DNA of 19,748 bases from Actinomycetes bacterium (GTDB taxonomy: Bacteria; Actinomycetota; Actinomycetes; Actinomycetales; Microbacteriaceae), in NCBI GenBank assembly GCA_030425055.1, contig JAUHVN010000018.1:1-19748 (forward strand), in the 5' to 3' direction. A model generated the notes under the pieces. The model had not been told where the DNA came from. It saw only the letters and a list, made by a program, of their open reading frames with translations, and did not search any database. This document shows, piece by piece, positions 6,993 through 14,943 of this stretch (its first letter is position 1; the number at the start of each line of letters is the position of its first letter). The position numbers were made by a program, and so were the translations under genes.

Positions 6993-7610
6993 ATGGCGGA
7001 GTCGTGGGCGACGTACCGCCGGTCGATCGGCGACCGGTCTCCCCTTTTCGCGGCCGTCGTGGCCGCGTGGCCCTGCGACAGCGCGCTGTATCCGGGCAGC
7101 TACCTCGATCTCTCGCCGTCCGCGGCGATCCGCTCGGTCGCCTACGTCGACACCGATCGCCGCGCGGCGCGCTTCTTCGGCGACCGCGCTCGCGTCGATG
7201 CCGAGCTCGCCGACGCGGGAGTGGATGCCGCCGAACGAGAGGTGCGCTTCCTGCACGTCGACTACACCGACGCGCTGCCGATCGACGAGGCATCCGTCGA
7301 CCTGCTGATCTCGCTGTTCGCGGGTCCGGTCTCGGACCACTGCCGTCGCTATGTGCGCCCCGGCGGAATGCTGCTCGCCAACACCAGCCACGGCGACGCG
7401 AGCCTCGCGGCGCTCGACCCCGACTGGGAGCTCGTGGCGGCCGTCCACCACCGCGACGGCCGCTATCGCCTCGACGCCGACGACCTCGACCGCTACCTCG
7501 TGCCCAAGAAGCCGGCCGAGGCCGACCCCGACCTCATCCGCGAGCGCGGCCGCGGGGTGGCGTACACGCGCAGCGCGTTCGCGTACGTGTTTCGAGCTGA
7601 CAGGTTCTGA
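6993..7610 (+). CDS. Class I SAM-methyltransferase-like protein
   Basis: This 205-residue protein looks like a Rossmann-type methyltransferase. YLDLSPSAAIRSVAYVDTD takes the place of motif I and its acidic end, VDLLISLFAGPVSDHCRRYV matches the motif IV region, and RPGGMLLANTSHGD matches the post-IV turn. The glycine-rich GxGxG loop of motif I is absent, so SAM binding is uncertain and it could be a non-catalytic relative. The ATG at 6993 follows the SnoaL-like gene by four bases, and the gene ends the four-gene operon. A 245-bp gap without genes follows, holding the next operon's control region. Longer readings upstream run over the SnoaL-like gene in another frame. Confidence 0.7.
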   Translation: MAESWATYRRSIGDRSPLFAAVVAAWPCDSALYPGSYLDLSPSAAIRSVAYVDTDRRAARFFGDRARVDAELADAGVDAAEREVRFLHVDYTDALPIDEASVDLLISLFAGPVSDHCRRYVRPGGMLLANTSHGDASLAALDPDWELVAAVHHRDGRYRLDADDLDRYLVPKKPAEADPDLIRERGRGVAYTRSAFAYVFRADRF

Positions 7611-7760
7611 AGGCCCGTCGCGAGACGCTCGGGATCATCCTGCGGCGCGCGCCGCGTCGCCGTCGAAACCCCGGCGTGGGACGCATGCGCGACGAGTGTC
7701 CAGCGTGTGTGGTGTGGGCAGAGATGCCGCGTGCGCCATCTCCCTTTGATCGCAAATCGC

Positions 7761-7784
7761 GAGTAATTACTCAGGAAATCCTGA
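7761..7784. promoter_or_regulatory. Two overlapping palindromes, candidate operator
   Basis: GAGTAATTACTC (7761-7772) is a perfect 12-bp palindrome, and TCAGGA-AA-TCCTGA (7771-7784) is a second perfect inverted repeat overlapping it by two bases. The AT-rich pair stands out in GC-rich DNA and lies directly upstream of the -35 element at 7792. It is a likely site for the ROK regulator encoded at the end of this operon, or for a global carbon regulator; the binding protein is inferred. Confidence 0.45.
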
Positions 7785-7791
7785 TTCGGTC

Positions 7792-7820
7792 TTGCAGTCT
7801 CGTCGGTAATGGCTTATATT
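7792..7820 (+). promoter_or_regulatory. Promoter of the alpha-galactoside operon
   Basis: TTGCAG (7792-7797) and TATATT (7815-7820) are separated by 17 bp. The region is AT-rich compared with its surroundings. The transcription start is predicted near 7827, leaving a leader of about 29 bases containing GGAGGTGAT before the GTG at 7856. Confidence 0.6.
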
Positions 7821-7855
7821 ACTTGCAGATCGAAAGATACCCGGAGGTGATCCGA

Positions 7856-8788
7856 GTGGCGACGTTGCCCCTCAGCGCGACCGAAGCGCTCACTACATCG
7901 CCGACGCGCAAGCGTCGAGGCCGCGGCCAACTGGTTCCCGCGCTGCTCTTCCTCTCGCCGGCCATCCTCGGCTTCGTCGTGTTCTTCGCGTGGCCGGCGC
8001 TCAGAGGTCTGTACCTGAGTTTCACGGACTACAACCTGCTGAGCGCTCCGGAGTGGATCGGGTTGGAGAACTACCAGGAGATCGCGACCGATCCGGTGTT
8101 CTGGCGCTCGCTCGCGGTGACGCTGCAGTACGTGGTCATCAACATCGTCGTCCAGACGGTTGTCGCCCTGGGGCTGGCCGTGCTGCTGCACCGGTTCACC
8201 CGCTCGATGGTCGTCCGGGGCATCGTGATGCTGCCGTACCTCATCGCGAACGTCATCGTCGCCCTGGTCTGGTATTGGCTCGCTGATTACAACCTCGGCC
8301 TCATCAACTCGGCGCTGGATGCCGTCGGGTTCGATCGGATCGGCTTCTTCGGCGACGCGCAATGGGCCATGACGACGATCGCGTTGGTGAACGTCTGGCG
8401 TCACCTCGGGTACACGACTCTGCTCATCTTCGCGGGACTCCAGGCGATCCCGCGCGACGTCTACGAAGCGGCGAGTGTCGACGGCGCAGGGGAATGGCGC
8501 ACCTTCTGGTCGATAACTCTGCCGCTGCTGCGTCCCGTACTCGCGTTCGTGCTGGTGATCACGGTGGTCGGATCGTTCCAGATCTTCGACACCATCGCCG
8601 TCACGACACAGGGCGGTCCCGTCGACGCGACGAACGCCATCACCTACTACATCTACGACCAGGCGTTCACACGTTTCGATTTCGGCTACGCCAGCGCGCT
8701 CTCGGTCATCCTCATGTTCATCCTCGCGGTCATCGCGCTTGTGCAGATGCGAGCCTTCCGCGCGGGTGAGAGCGATCTGGAGCGCTGA
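7856..8788 (+). CDS. Sugar ABC transporter permease, MalF-like
   Basis: This is a 310-residue inner-membrane permease of the carbohydrate uptake-1 family. A short basic N-terminus (TRKRRGRG) precedes six hydrophobic segments: about 24-45, 88-110, 121-142, around 180, 224-245 and 276-298. The EAA loop that docks the ATPase is clear: EAASVDGAGEWRTFWSITLP. The GTG at 7856 is chosen because the near-perfect GGAGGTGAT lies seven bases upstream; longer in-frame starts fall inside the promoter. It is first in the operon with the second permease, binding protein, GH36 enzyme and ROK regulator, so alpha-galactosides such as melibiose or raffinose are the likely cargo. No ATPase gene is present nearby. 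Confidence 0.9.
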   Translation: MATLPLSATEALTTSPTRKRRGRGQLVPALLFLSPAILGFVVFFAWPALRGLYLSFTDYNLLSAPEWIGLENYQEIATDPVFWRSLAVTLQYVVINIVVQTVVALGLAVLLHRFTRSMVVRGIVMLPYLIANVIVALVWYWLADYNLGLINSALDAVGFDRIGFFGDAQWAMTTIALVNVWRHLGYTTLLIFAGLQAIPRDVYEAASVDGAGEWRTFWSITLPLLRPVLAFVLVITVVGSFQIFDTIAVTTQGGPVDATNAITYYIYDQAFTRFDFGYASALSVILMFILAVIALVQMRAFRAGESDLER

Positions 8789-8789
8789 A

Positions 8790-9731
8790 ATGGCAACCAC
8801 GAACGTCACCACCGTCCGCCCTCGTCGTCGCCGCGACGGCGACGAGCCCCGCTCGGCTGCGAGCCCCCTCGCCCGCGTCATCGGGTGGATCGCGATCGGG
8901 GCCGTCATCGTCGTCACCCTGTTCCCGTTCTACTGGATGCTGCGCACCGCGCTGAGCAACAACCGGGCGATGTTCTCGGAACCGCTGAGCCTGCTGCCGG
9001 TGGAGCCCACACTCGGTCCGCTCCAGCGCGTGCTGGGCCTCGCCTCGACCGCGGATGCGCTGGCCGAGGGCGGATCGGTCGGAGCGATCAACTTCGGGCA
9101 GTACCTGCTGAACTCGCTGATCGTGTGCACGCTCATCACGGTGTTCCAGGTCATGCTCAGCGCGATGGCGGCGTATGCCTTCTCGCTGCTGGAATGGCGC
9201 GGACGCGATGTCGTTTTCAGCATCTTCCTGGTCGCACTGCTGGTCCCGGGCATGTTCACGCTCCTGCCGAACTTCCTGCTCGTGCGGGAACTCGGGCTGC
9301 TCAACTCCTATATCGGGATCGCGTTGCCGGCGATGTTCTTCTCACCCTTCGTGGTGTTCTTCCTGCGCCAGTTCTTCCTCGGCGTCAACCGCAGCTTCAT
9401 CGAGGCGGCCGTCATCGACGGCGCGGGCCAATGGCGCATCTTCTCGCGCATCGTGCTGCCGATGGTCATGGGCCCGATCATCACGATCGGCATCCTGCAG
9501 TTCATCTTCTATTGGAACGACTATCTCTGGCCGCTGCTGGTCGGACAGACCGAAGAGACCACGCTGCTGACGGTGGGACTCGGCATCTTCCGATCGCAGA
9601 CTCCCCAGGGCAGCCCCGACTGGGCAGGCCTCATGGCCGGTTCGCTCATCGCAGCCATCCCGGTGTTCATCCTCGTCGTCATCTTCGGCCGGAGAATCGT
9701 CGGCTCCATCCAATCGTCCGGGGTCAAGTAG
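8790..9731 (+). CDS. Sugar ABC transporter permease, MalG-like
   Basis: This 313-residue partner permease starts one base after the stop of the MalF-like gene, with GGAGCG upstream. An Arg-rich N-terminus (RPRRRRDGDE) leads to a first membrane segment near residues 30-52 (WIAIGAVIVVTLFPFYWML), and five more follow. The EAA loop is EAAVIDGAGQWRIFSRIVLP, and WNDYLWPLLVG is typical of MalG-type proteins. A periplasm-side insertion between the first two segments (about 53-110) is usual for this subfamily. It forms a heterodimer with the upstream permease. An 85-bp gap follows, with a 12-bp palindrome GGTGGCGCCACC (9753-9764), before the binding-protein gene. Confidence 0.9.
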   Translation: MATTNVTTVRPRRRRDGDEPRSAASPLARVIGWIAIGAVIVVTLFPFYWMLRTALSNNRAMFSEPLSLLPVEPTLGPLQRVLGLASTADALAEGGSVGAINFGQYLLNSLIVCTLITVFQVMLSAMAAYAFSLLEWRGRDVVFSIFLVALLVPGMFTLLPNFLLVRELGLLNSYIGIALPAMFFSPFVVFFLRQFFLGVNRSFIEAAVIDGAGQWRIFSRIVLPMVMGPIITIGILQFIFYWNDYLWPLLVGQTEETTLLTVGLGIFRSQTPQGSPDWAGLMAGSLIAAIPVFILVVIFGRRIVGSIQSSGVK

Positions 9732-9816
9732 CGGCATCCGCCGTCCCGCCCCGGTGGCGCCACCCGGCGCACCCTTCACCCACTGCGAATCATCACCTCA
9801 CCAAAGGAGAACCTCG

Positions 9817-11163
9817 ATGAAGAAGTCAATCCTCTCCGTCGGCCTGGTCGCCGTCGGCGCCCTCGCCCTCGCCGGCTGTTCGTCCGCCTCGGACGGCGGA
9901 TCCGAAGGCGGAGTCACCACCATCAGCTACGGCCTCTGGGACTCGAACCAGCTGCCGGCCTACCAGCAGTGCGCCGCGGACTTCGAAGCGGCCAACCCCG
10001 AGTACAAGATCGACATCGAGCAGATCGGCTGGGACGACTACTGGACCAAGATCACGACCGGCTTCGTGTCGGGTGAGAACTACGACGTCTTCACCAGTCA
10101 CGTCGCGTACTACCCCGAGTTCCAGAAGAACGACCAGGTCCTGCCGCTGGACGACTACATCGCCGCCGACGGGCTGGATCTGTCGATCTACCAGGACGGC
10201 CTGGTCGAGCTGTGGCAGAACCCCGACGGCGTCCAGTACGGCCTGCCCAAGGACTTCGACACCATCTCGCTGTTCTACAACGAGCAGATGGTCGAGGCCG
10301 CCGGTCTCACCCCCGCCGACCTGCAGGACCTCACGTGGAACCCTGACGACGGCGGCACCTATGAGGAGCTCATCGCGCACCTCACCGTCGACGCGAACGG
10401 CGTTCGCGGCGACGAGGCAGGGTTCGACAAGGACAACGTCGAGACCTACGGCCTGTGGATGGAGGGCGCGGGCGGCGCCGACGGCCAGACGCAATGGTCG
10501 TTCCTGACCGCGTCGCTCGGCTGGCAGCAGACCGACGGTCCGTGGGCCGAGAGCTACAACTTCGACGACCCGCGCTTCGCCGAAACCATCGACTGGTGGT
10601 ATTCGCTCGTCGAGAAGGGCTACATGCCCACCTTCGCGGCGCAGTCGGGCATCAGCTGGGCCGACCAGCTCATCGCGGGCAAGGCTGCCATCGTCCCGAA
10701 CGGGTCGTGGATGACCGGCTACGTGTTCGGCTCGGCGAGCGACAGCTTCACCCCCGGCGTCGCGCCGACCCCGGTCGGCCCCGATGGCCAGAGCTGGTCG
10801 ATGCTGAACGGCCTCGCCGACAACATCGCGGCGAGCACGGACAACCCCGATGCCGCATGGGAGTGGGTCAAGTACCTGGGCTCGGCCGAATGCCAGGACG
10901 TCGTCGCGGATGCCGCGGTGGTCTTCCCCGCGATCAAGACCTCGACCGAGAAGGCCGTGTCGGCCTTCGAGGCCAACGGGGTCGATGTGACGGCCTTCAC
11001 CGACCACGTCGAGGCGGGTACGACGGTGCTGTTCCCGATCACCGACCACAAGTCCGATGTCAACGGAATCATGGGTCCGACCATGGAGGGCATCATGTCG
11101 GGCGCGACCGGTACGGAAGTCCTGGTCGACGCGAACGCGAGCGTGGACGCGCTCTTCCAGTAG
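9817..11163 (+). CDS. Extracellular sugar-binding lipoprotein of ABC transporter
   Basis: This 448-residue family 1 solute-binding protein captures the sugar outside the cell and delivers it to the two permeases. The N-terminus is a lipoprotein signal: MKKS, a hydrophobic run and the lipobox LAGC with lipidated Cys21, then a Ser/Gly linker. The mature part has typical blocks: TTISYGLWDSNQLPAYQQCA, FEAANPEYKIDIEQIGWDDY, YGLPKDFDTISLFYNEQMVEAAG, and GKAAIVPNGSWMTGY near the hinge. The ATG at 9817 has AAAGGAG eight bases upstream; earlier in-frame codons lack such a site. It lies third in the operon rather than first, and a 15-bp hairpin directly after the stop may protect this mRNA segment and raise its expression. 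Confidence 0.93.
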   Translation: MKKSILSVGLVAVGALALAGCSSASDGGSEGGVTTISYGLWDSNQLPAYQQCAADFEAANPEYKIDIEQIGWDDYWTKITTGFVSGENYDVFTSHVAYYPEFQKNDQVLPLDDYIAADGLDLSIYQDGLVELWQNPDGVQYGLPKDFDTISLFYNEQMVEAAGLTPADLQDLTWNPDDGGTYEELIAHLTVDANGVRGDEAGFDKDNVETYGLWMEGAGGADGQTQWSFLTASLGWQQTDGPWAESYNFDDPRFAETIDWWYSLVEKGYMPTFAAQSGISWADQLIAGKAAIVPNGSWMTGYVFGSASDSFTPGVAPTPVGPDGQSWSMLNGLADNIAASTDNPDAAWEWVKYLGSAECQDVVADAAVVFPAIKTSTEKAVSAFEANGVDVTAFTDHVEAGTTVLFPITDHKSDVNGIMGPTMEGIMSGATGTEVLVDANASVDALFQ

Positions 11164-11176
11164 GCCCGGCTCAGCA

Positions 11177-11210
11177 GTCCTCCGCCGGGTGGCGACACCC
11201 GGCGGAGGAC
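11177..11210 (+). terminator. Intercistronic hairpin, 15-bp stem with GCGA tetraloop (stabiliser or attenuator)
   Basis: GTCCTCCGCCGGGTG (11177-11191) and its exact complement (11196-11210) enclose the loop GCGA, a GNRA-type tetraloop. No T-tract follows, so it is a weak candidate for intrinsic termination. It more likely blocks 3' exonucleases behind the binding-protein message or causes partial attenuation before the galactosidase gene. Confidence 0.6.
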
Positions 11211-11238
11211 GCGACCATCTCTCCGAGGGAGGACTCGC

Positions 11239-13422
11239 GTGTCCATCACCGAGATCAATGTCCGCGCGGACGACCTGGTGGTCCTGACCACCGACGACGT
11301 CCAGATCGTCATCGACGCATCCGAGGGCCATCCGGTCATCCTGCATTGGGGGCGTCCGCTGCCGGACACCTCGCAGTCGTCACTGCGCGCCCTCTTCGAC
11401 GGCGGTGTGCCCCAAAGCGATCTCGACGAGACGGCGCCTCCTGGGATGCTTCGCGAATCGGCGCGCGGATTCACCGGCAGGCCCGCATTGCGGGGGCACC
11501 GCTCGGGTCGTGATTTCTCGGCCCTGTTCGAGATCACCGAAGCTCGGGTCACCGCACGCGAAGCGGTGTTCGTCGCGCACGACCAGCTCGCCGCTCTTCA
11601 AATCGATCTGCGTCTGACTCTGACCGCCCAAGGCGTTCTCCTGGTCGATCAGTCATTGACGAACCTCGGCGATGCGACGTACTCACTGGATGAGCTCGCA
11701 GTCTGGATGCCGCTGCCGGACCGGGCGACCGAGACCCTGGACTTCACGGGACGGTGGCTCAAGGAGCGGCAGCCGCAGCGGATGCGCCTGGCACCGGGGC
11801 TGCGTGTGCGCGAGAGCCGCGAGGGTCGTTCCGGACACGACTACACGATCGTGCAGTGCGCGCTCACCGAGCGGACCTCGACCGAAGCCGGCGACGTGTG
11901 GGGGCTCTCATTGCTGTGGAGCGGAGGATCCCGGCACCTCGCCGAACGCGACACCAGTGGGCGCGGCGCGCTCGGTGTCGCCGAACTCCTCGAGCCGGGT
12001 GAGATCGAGCTCGCCCCCGCGGCGACCTATCACGCGCCCACCGTAGCCGCCTTCTTCTCAACCGAGGGGCTGGACGGACTCAGCGCGCGAGCGCATCAGT
12101 GGCTGCGCGATCGTCCCGAACACCCCCGCAAACCGCGCCCCCTCACGCTCAACGTGTGGGAAGCGGTGTACTTCGATCACGACCTCGACACCCTCAGGCG
12201 TCTCGCCGCGCGGGCGTCGTCGTTGGGTGTCGAACGCTTCGTCCTCGACGATGGCTGGTTCGGCAGCCGCCGCGACGACTGGTCCGGCTTGGGCGATTGG
12301 ACGGTATCGCCCGACGTCTGGCCGAATGGTCTCGGCCCGCTTGCCGAGTACGTCAGGGCGCTGGGGATGCAGTTCGGTCTCTGGTTCGAGGGTGAGATGG
12401 TCAATCCCGACTCCGATCTCTACCGCGCGCATCCCGATTGGATCCTGCAGGTCCCAGGACGCATTCCGCCACTCGCCCGTCACCAGCTCGTGCTGGATCT
12501 CGCGAACCCCGACGCCTATGAGCACATTCTCGAGCGCGTCCACGCGGTGGTCGCCGAGTACGGCGTGGAGTACATCAAGTGGGATCACAACCGCTTCCTG
12601 ACCGACCCCGGCCATCGAGGCCATCCCGCTGTTCGGAAGCAGACAGAGTCGATCTATCGACTGTTCGACGAGCTCAAGGCGCGCACGCCGGGTCTCGAGA
12701 TCGAGTCATGCGCGTCGGGCGGTGGACGCATCGACCTCGGCATGGCGTTCCACGCCGATCGGTTCTGGACGTCCGATCAGAACGACGCGCTCGAGCGACA
12801 GCAGATCCAGCGATGGACGAGTCTGGTGATCCCGCCCGAGATGCTCGGGACGCACATCGGTCCCACCCTCTCGCATGGGACCGGGCGCGTGCACAGCATT
12901 CAGATGCGTGCGATCACGGCGCTGTTCGGGCACGCCGGCATCGAGTGGAATCTGCTCGAGGCCAGCGACGACGAGCTCGCCGCCGTCCGCGAGTGGTCGG
13001 CCTTCTACCGCAAGCACCGCGCACTGCTGCACAGCGGGCGCGTCGTGCGCGTCGATCACCCCGACCCGAGCGGCCTCGTCCACGGTGTCGTCGCCCAGGA
13101 TCGCGGCGCGGCGCTGTTCGCCTACGTACAGACCGCGACGCCGTCGGGCGTTCGCCCGGCGGCCTTTCGAATGCCGGGCTTGGAACCGGACGCCATGTAC
13201 CGCGTGCGAAGCCAGGAGTTCGGCGGCGCCCGCACCGTCCAGCGGCGAGCGCCGCAGTGGATGGACGGCGGGGTCACGACATCAGGCGCCGCTCTGGCAG
13301 ACCTGGGTCTGCATCCGCCGGTGCTGTGGCCAGAGGAGGCGATTCTCGTCGTCGTCGAACGCGTCGACCCAGGGGCGCCCGATGACGCGTCGGACCCCGC
13401 CGTGCGCGACGTGACATCCTGA
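11239..13422 (+). CDS. Alpha-galactosidase, glycoside hydrolase family 36
   Basis: This 727-residue enzyme hydrolyses terminal alpha-1,6-galactosyl bonds in melibiose, raffinose and stachyose. It has no signal peptide, so it acts on imported sugar in the cytoplasm. An N-terminal beta-sandwich (about 1-300) precedes the TIM barrel starting at RFVLDDGWFGSRRDD. Catalytic residues are the nucleophile D449 in YIKWDHNRF and the acid/base D513 in WTSDQNDALER; GLWFEGEMVNPDSDLY and ESCASGGGRIDLGM are hallmark GH36 blocks. A C-terminal beta domain closes the protein. The length fits the roughly 720-750-residue bacterial GH36 group. The GTG at 11239 is preceded by GGGAGGA. It lies between the transporter and ROK genes; other alpha-galactoside substrates remain possible. 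Confidence 0.93.
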   Translation: MSITEINVRADDLVVLTTDDVQIVIDASEGHPVILHWGRPLPDTSQSSLRALFDGGVPQSDLDETAPPGMLRESARGFTGRPALRGHRSGRDFSALFEITEARVTAREAVFVAHDQLAALQIDLRLTLTAQGVLLVDQSLTNLGDATYSLDELAVWMPLPDRATETLDFTGRWLKERQPQRMRLAPGLRVRESREGRSGHDYTIVQCALTERTSTEAGDVWGLSLLWSGGSRHLAERDTSGRGALGVAELLEPGEIELAPAATYHAPTVAAFFSTEGLDGLSARAHQWLRDRPEHPRKPRPLTLNVWEAVYFDHDLDTLRRLAARASSLGVERFVLDDGWFGSRRDDWSGLGDWTVSPDVWPNGLGPLAEYVRALGMQFGLWFEGEMVNPDSDLYRAHPDWILQVPGRIPPLARHQLVLDLANPDAYEHILERVHAVVAEYGVEYIKWDHNRFLTDPGHRGHPAVRKQTESIYRLFDELKARTPGLEIESCASGGGRIDLGMAFHADRFWTSDQNDALERQQIQRWTSLVIPPEMLGTHIGPTLSHGTGRVHSIQMRAITALFGHAGIEWNLLEASDDELAAVREWSAFYRKHRALLHSGRVVRVDHPDPSGLVHGVVAQDRGAALFAYVQTATPSGVRPAAFRMPGLEPDAMYRVRSQEFGGARTVQRRAPQWMDGGVTTSGAALADLGLHPPVLWPEEAILVVVERVDPGAPDDASDPAVRDVTS

Positions 13423-13442
13423 GGGGAAGAGAGGGGGCGCTG

Positions 13443-14612
13443 ATGAGCCTGAGCGGTGTCGAGCCTGCGGCAGGGCGTGGCAGCGACGTCGAGATCGCGG
13501 CCCTCTCGCTGATCCTCATGCACGGCCCGGTCTCACGCACAGACCTCGCCGCACGATTGTCGCTATCGCCGTCGACCATGACGCGCGCGGTCAAACCCTT
13601 GCTCGACCGCGAACTGGTCCACGAGACCGCCGACTCCTTCGAGGGGCCCGGGCGACCCTCCCGGCCTCTCGTGGGCACGCCTGGTCGGCGACGCTACATC
13701 GGGGCCAAGCTCACCGGCGAGCAGGTATTCGCGGTTGCCACCGACATGCTCGCCAACGAAGTCGCCAGTACGACGCGCGAACTCGCATCGCACGAACCAC
13801 GAGCCGTCGCGGACGCCGTGGCCGACACGGTGCGCGAACTCGCAGGCCGACACGGACTCGACGGAGTCGGCGTCGCGCTCGGGGGAAGCACGGTCGACGG
13901 TCGCAGCATCGATCGTGCCCCGTTCCTCGGCTGGCGCGATGTGCCTCTCGCGGACCTGCTCGAGGAGCGCGTGGATGCTCCCGTCATCATCGACAACGAC
14001 CTCGCCGCGCTCACTGCCGGTGAGCACTGGTTCGGTCTCGGGCGGGGTCTGCGCGACTTCGCCGTGGTGACGATCGGCGCGGGCATCGGCCTCGGCCTCG
14101 TTCACGATGACACCGTTGTGCGCACGCGCGATGTCGGTCTCGGCCCCGCGGGTCACATCCCGGTCGAGCCTTTCGGTGCCCGCTGCTCGCTCGGCCACCG
14201 CGGCTGCGCGAGCGCCGTGATCGCCATCCCCGCCCTCGAGGCCCAGGCGAGTGTCGCGCTGCATCGACCGGTGCGCTTCGAGGAGCTGCTCGAGTGGGCG
14301 CGTGTCGGCGATCCGGCATGCGTGGACATCGTCAACACGGCGGCACGGGCGACCGGGCGGCTCGTCGCGCTGGTGGCGAACCTCGCCATGGTGGAAGTCG
14401 TCGTACTCAGCGGCGAGGGACTCGCCCTGCTCGATGTCGCGGAGCCGCAGATGCGCGAGCAACTGGCCGCCGACCGTGACCCCGAGGCGCACGAGCTCGA
14501 CATCCGCCTCGACCGCGGCGGGTTCCCTCTCTGGGCGCGCGGTGCCGCGACCATCGCCATCCAGTCGTCGCTGCGACGGCTCCTGACCGAGCCGGCGTCG
14601 TCGCCGGACTGA
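13443..14612 (+). CDS. ROK family transcriptional regulator
   Basis: This 389-residue regulator has an N-terminal winged HTH (about 15-70, including SRTDLAARLSLSPSTMTRAV) and a ROK domain (about 80-385) with VIIDNDLAALTAGEHW and VVTIGAGIGLGLV. The zinc-binding loop, normally CxCGxxGC followed by a Glu two residues later, reads CSLGHRGCAS (248-257): the second Cys is Leu250 and the Glu is Ser257, though the preceding His (GHIPVEP) is kept. Metal binding may be weakened. The ATG at 13443 follows a G-rich ribosome site, 20 bases after the galactosidase stop. As the last gene of the operon it probably represses it, with the sugar or a derivative as inducer; this role is inferred from context. Confidence 0.9.
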   Translation: MSLSGVEPAAGRGSDVEIAALSLILMHGPVSRTDLAARLSLSPSTMTRAVKPLLDRELVHETADSFEGPGRPSRPLVGTPGRRRYIGAKLTGEQVFAVATDMLANEVASTTRELASHEPRAVADAVADTVRELAGRHGLDGVGVALGGSTVDGRSIDRAPFLGWRDVPLADLLEERVDAPVIIDNDLAALTAGEHWFGLGRGLRDFAVVTIGAGIGLGLVHDDTVVRTRDVGLGPAGHIPVEPFGARCSLGHRGCASAVIAIPALEAQASVALHRPVRFEELLEWARVGDPACVDIVNTAARATGRLVALVANLAMVEVVVLSGEGLALLDVAEPQMREQLAADRDPEAHELDIRLDRGGFPLWARGAATIAIQSSLRRLLTEPASSPD

Positions 14613-14638
14613 CACGAGCTCAGCCGCCGGGAGTATCT

Positions 14639-14682
14639 CGCGGACCGGCGTCCGGCGTCCGGCGCGACGCGGAGAGTCCGCG
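14639..14682 (+). terminator. Weak candidate terminator stem after the ROK gene
   Basis: CGCGGAC (14639-14645) pairs with GTCCGCG (14676-14682) around a GC-rich interior that contains the short tandem CGGCGTC repeats. No T-tract follows. It could end the alpha-galactoside transcript but is not a textbook intrinsic terminator. Confidence 0.25.
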
Positions 14683-14713
14683 TTCGTCATACGCCTGTGA
14701 TTGGATGCGTCCG

Positions 14714-14823
14714 ATGGCGATCACACTCGTGAACGTCGGCATCGCACTCGACGACATCGAGGCGGCCGCGGCGTTCTTCACCGACCTCGGCCTCGGCTGG
14801 CACAGGATCTCACGAAGAGCTGA
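14714..14823 (+). pseudogene. Decayed VOC-family gene remnant, internally deleted paralogue of the gene at 6211
   Basis: The ATG at 14714 opens a frame reading MAITLVNVGIALDDIEAAAA then FFTDLGL, almost the N-terminus of the VOC protein at 6211. Directly afterwards the DNA jumps to a sequence matching the last codons of that gene: GCACAGGATCTCACGAAG and a TGA at 14821, encoding AQDLTKS against AQDLTKT. The tail is in a different frame from the head, so the middle, roughly 110 codons, is lost and the product is broken. The ATG frame runs on only to a TAG at 14831. The bases before the ATG (GGATG...CCG) also resemble those before the intact gene. It is clearly a relic of a duplication; when it arose cannot be told. 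Confidence 0.75.
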
Positions 14824-14943
14824 GCACGCATAGTCTTCCGGCTGCGGTGACGCCGAACCCGTTGCAGGCGTTCGATCGCGCTGGTAGTGGTGTCAAGTGC
14901 GGAGTGCCCGCTCGGTCATGACACTCCGGTACGGAGGCGCACG

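Noticed and set aside
7642..7655. Palindrome GCGGCGCGCGCCGC as a terminator after the methyltransferase-like gene
   Set aside because: It is self-complementary simple GC sequence with no loop and no T-tract. Such runs are common by chance at this GC content.
7814..8917. 367-codon minus-strand open frame
   Set aside because: It is antisense to the MalF-like permease and rich in Arg, Asp and Glu, as expected for the complement of membrane-protein codons.
9826..11346. 506-codon minus-strand open frame
   Set aside because: It is antisense to the sugar-binding lipoprotein, which has a lipobox and family motifs on the plus strand.
14647..14664. Short tandem CGGCGTC units as a CRISPR or satellite repeat
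   Set aside because: There are only two to three units, with no spacers and no neighbouring cas genes.
13563..14690. 375-codon minus-strand open frame
   Set aside because: It is antisense to the ROK regulator gene and carries no motifs.
14887..14943. Longer start for the AhpD-like protein
   Set aside because: The GTG at 14887 has no ribosome site, and the extra residues do not resemble the family. The ATG at 14944 has GGAGG at good spacing.
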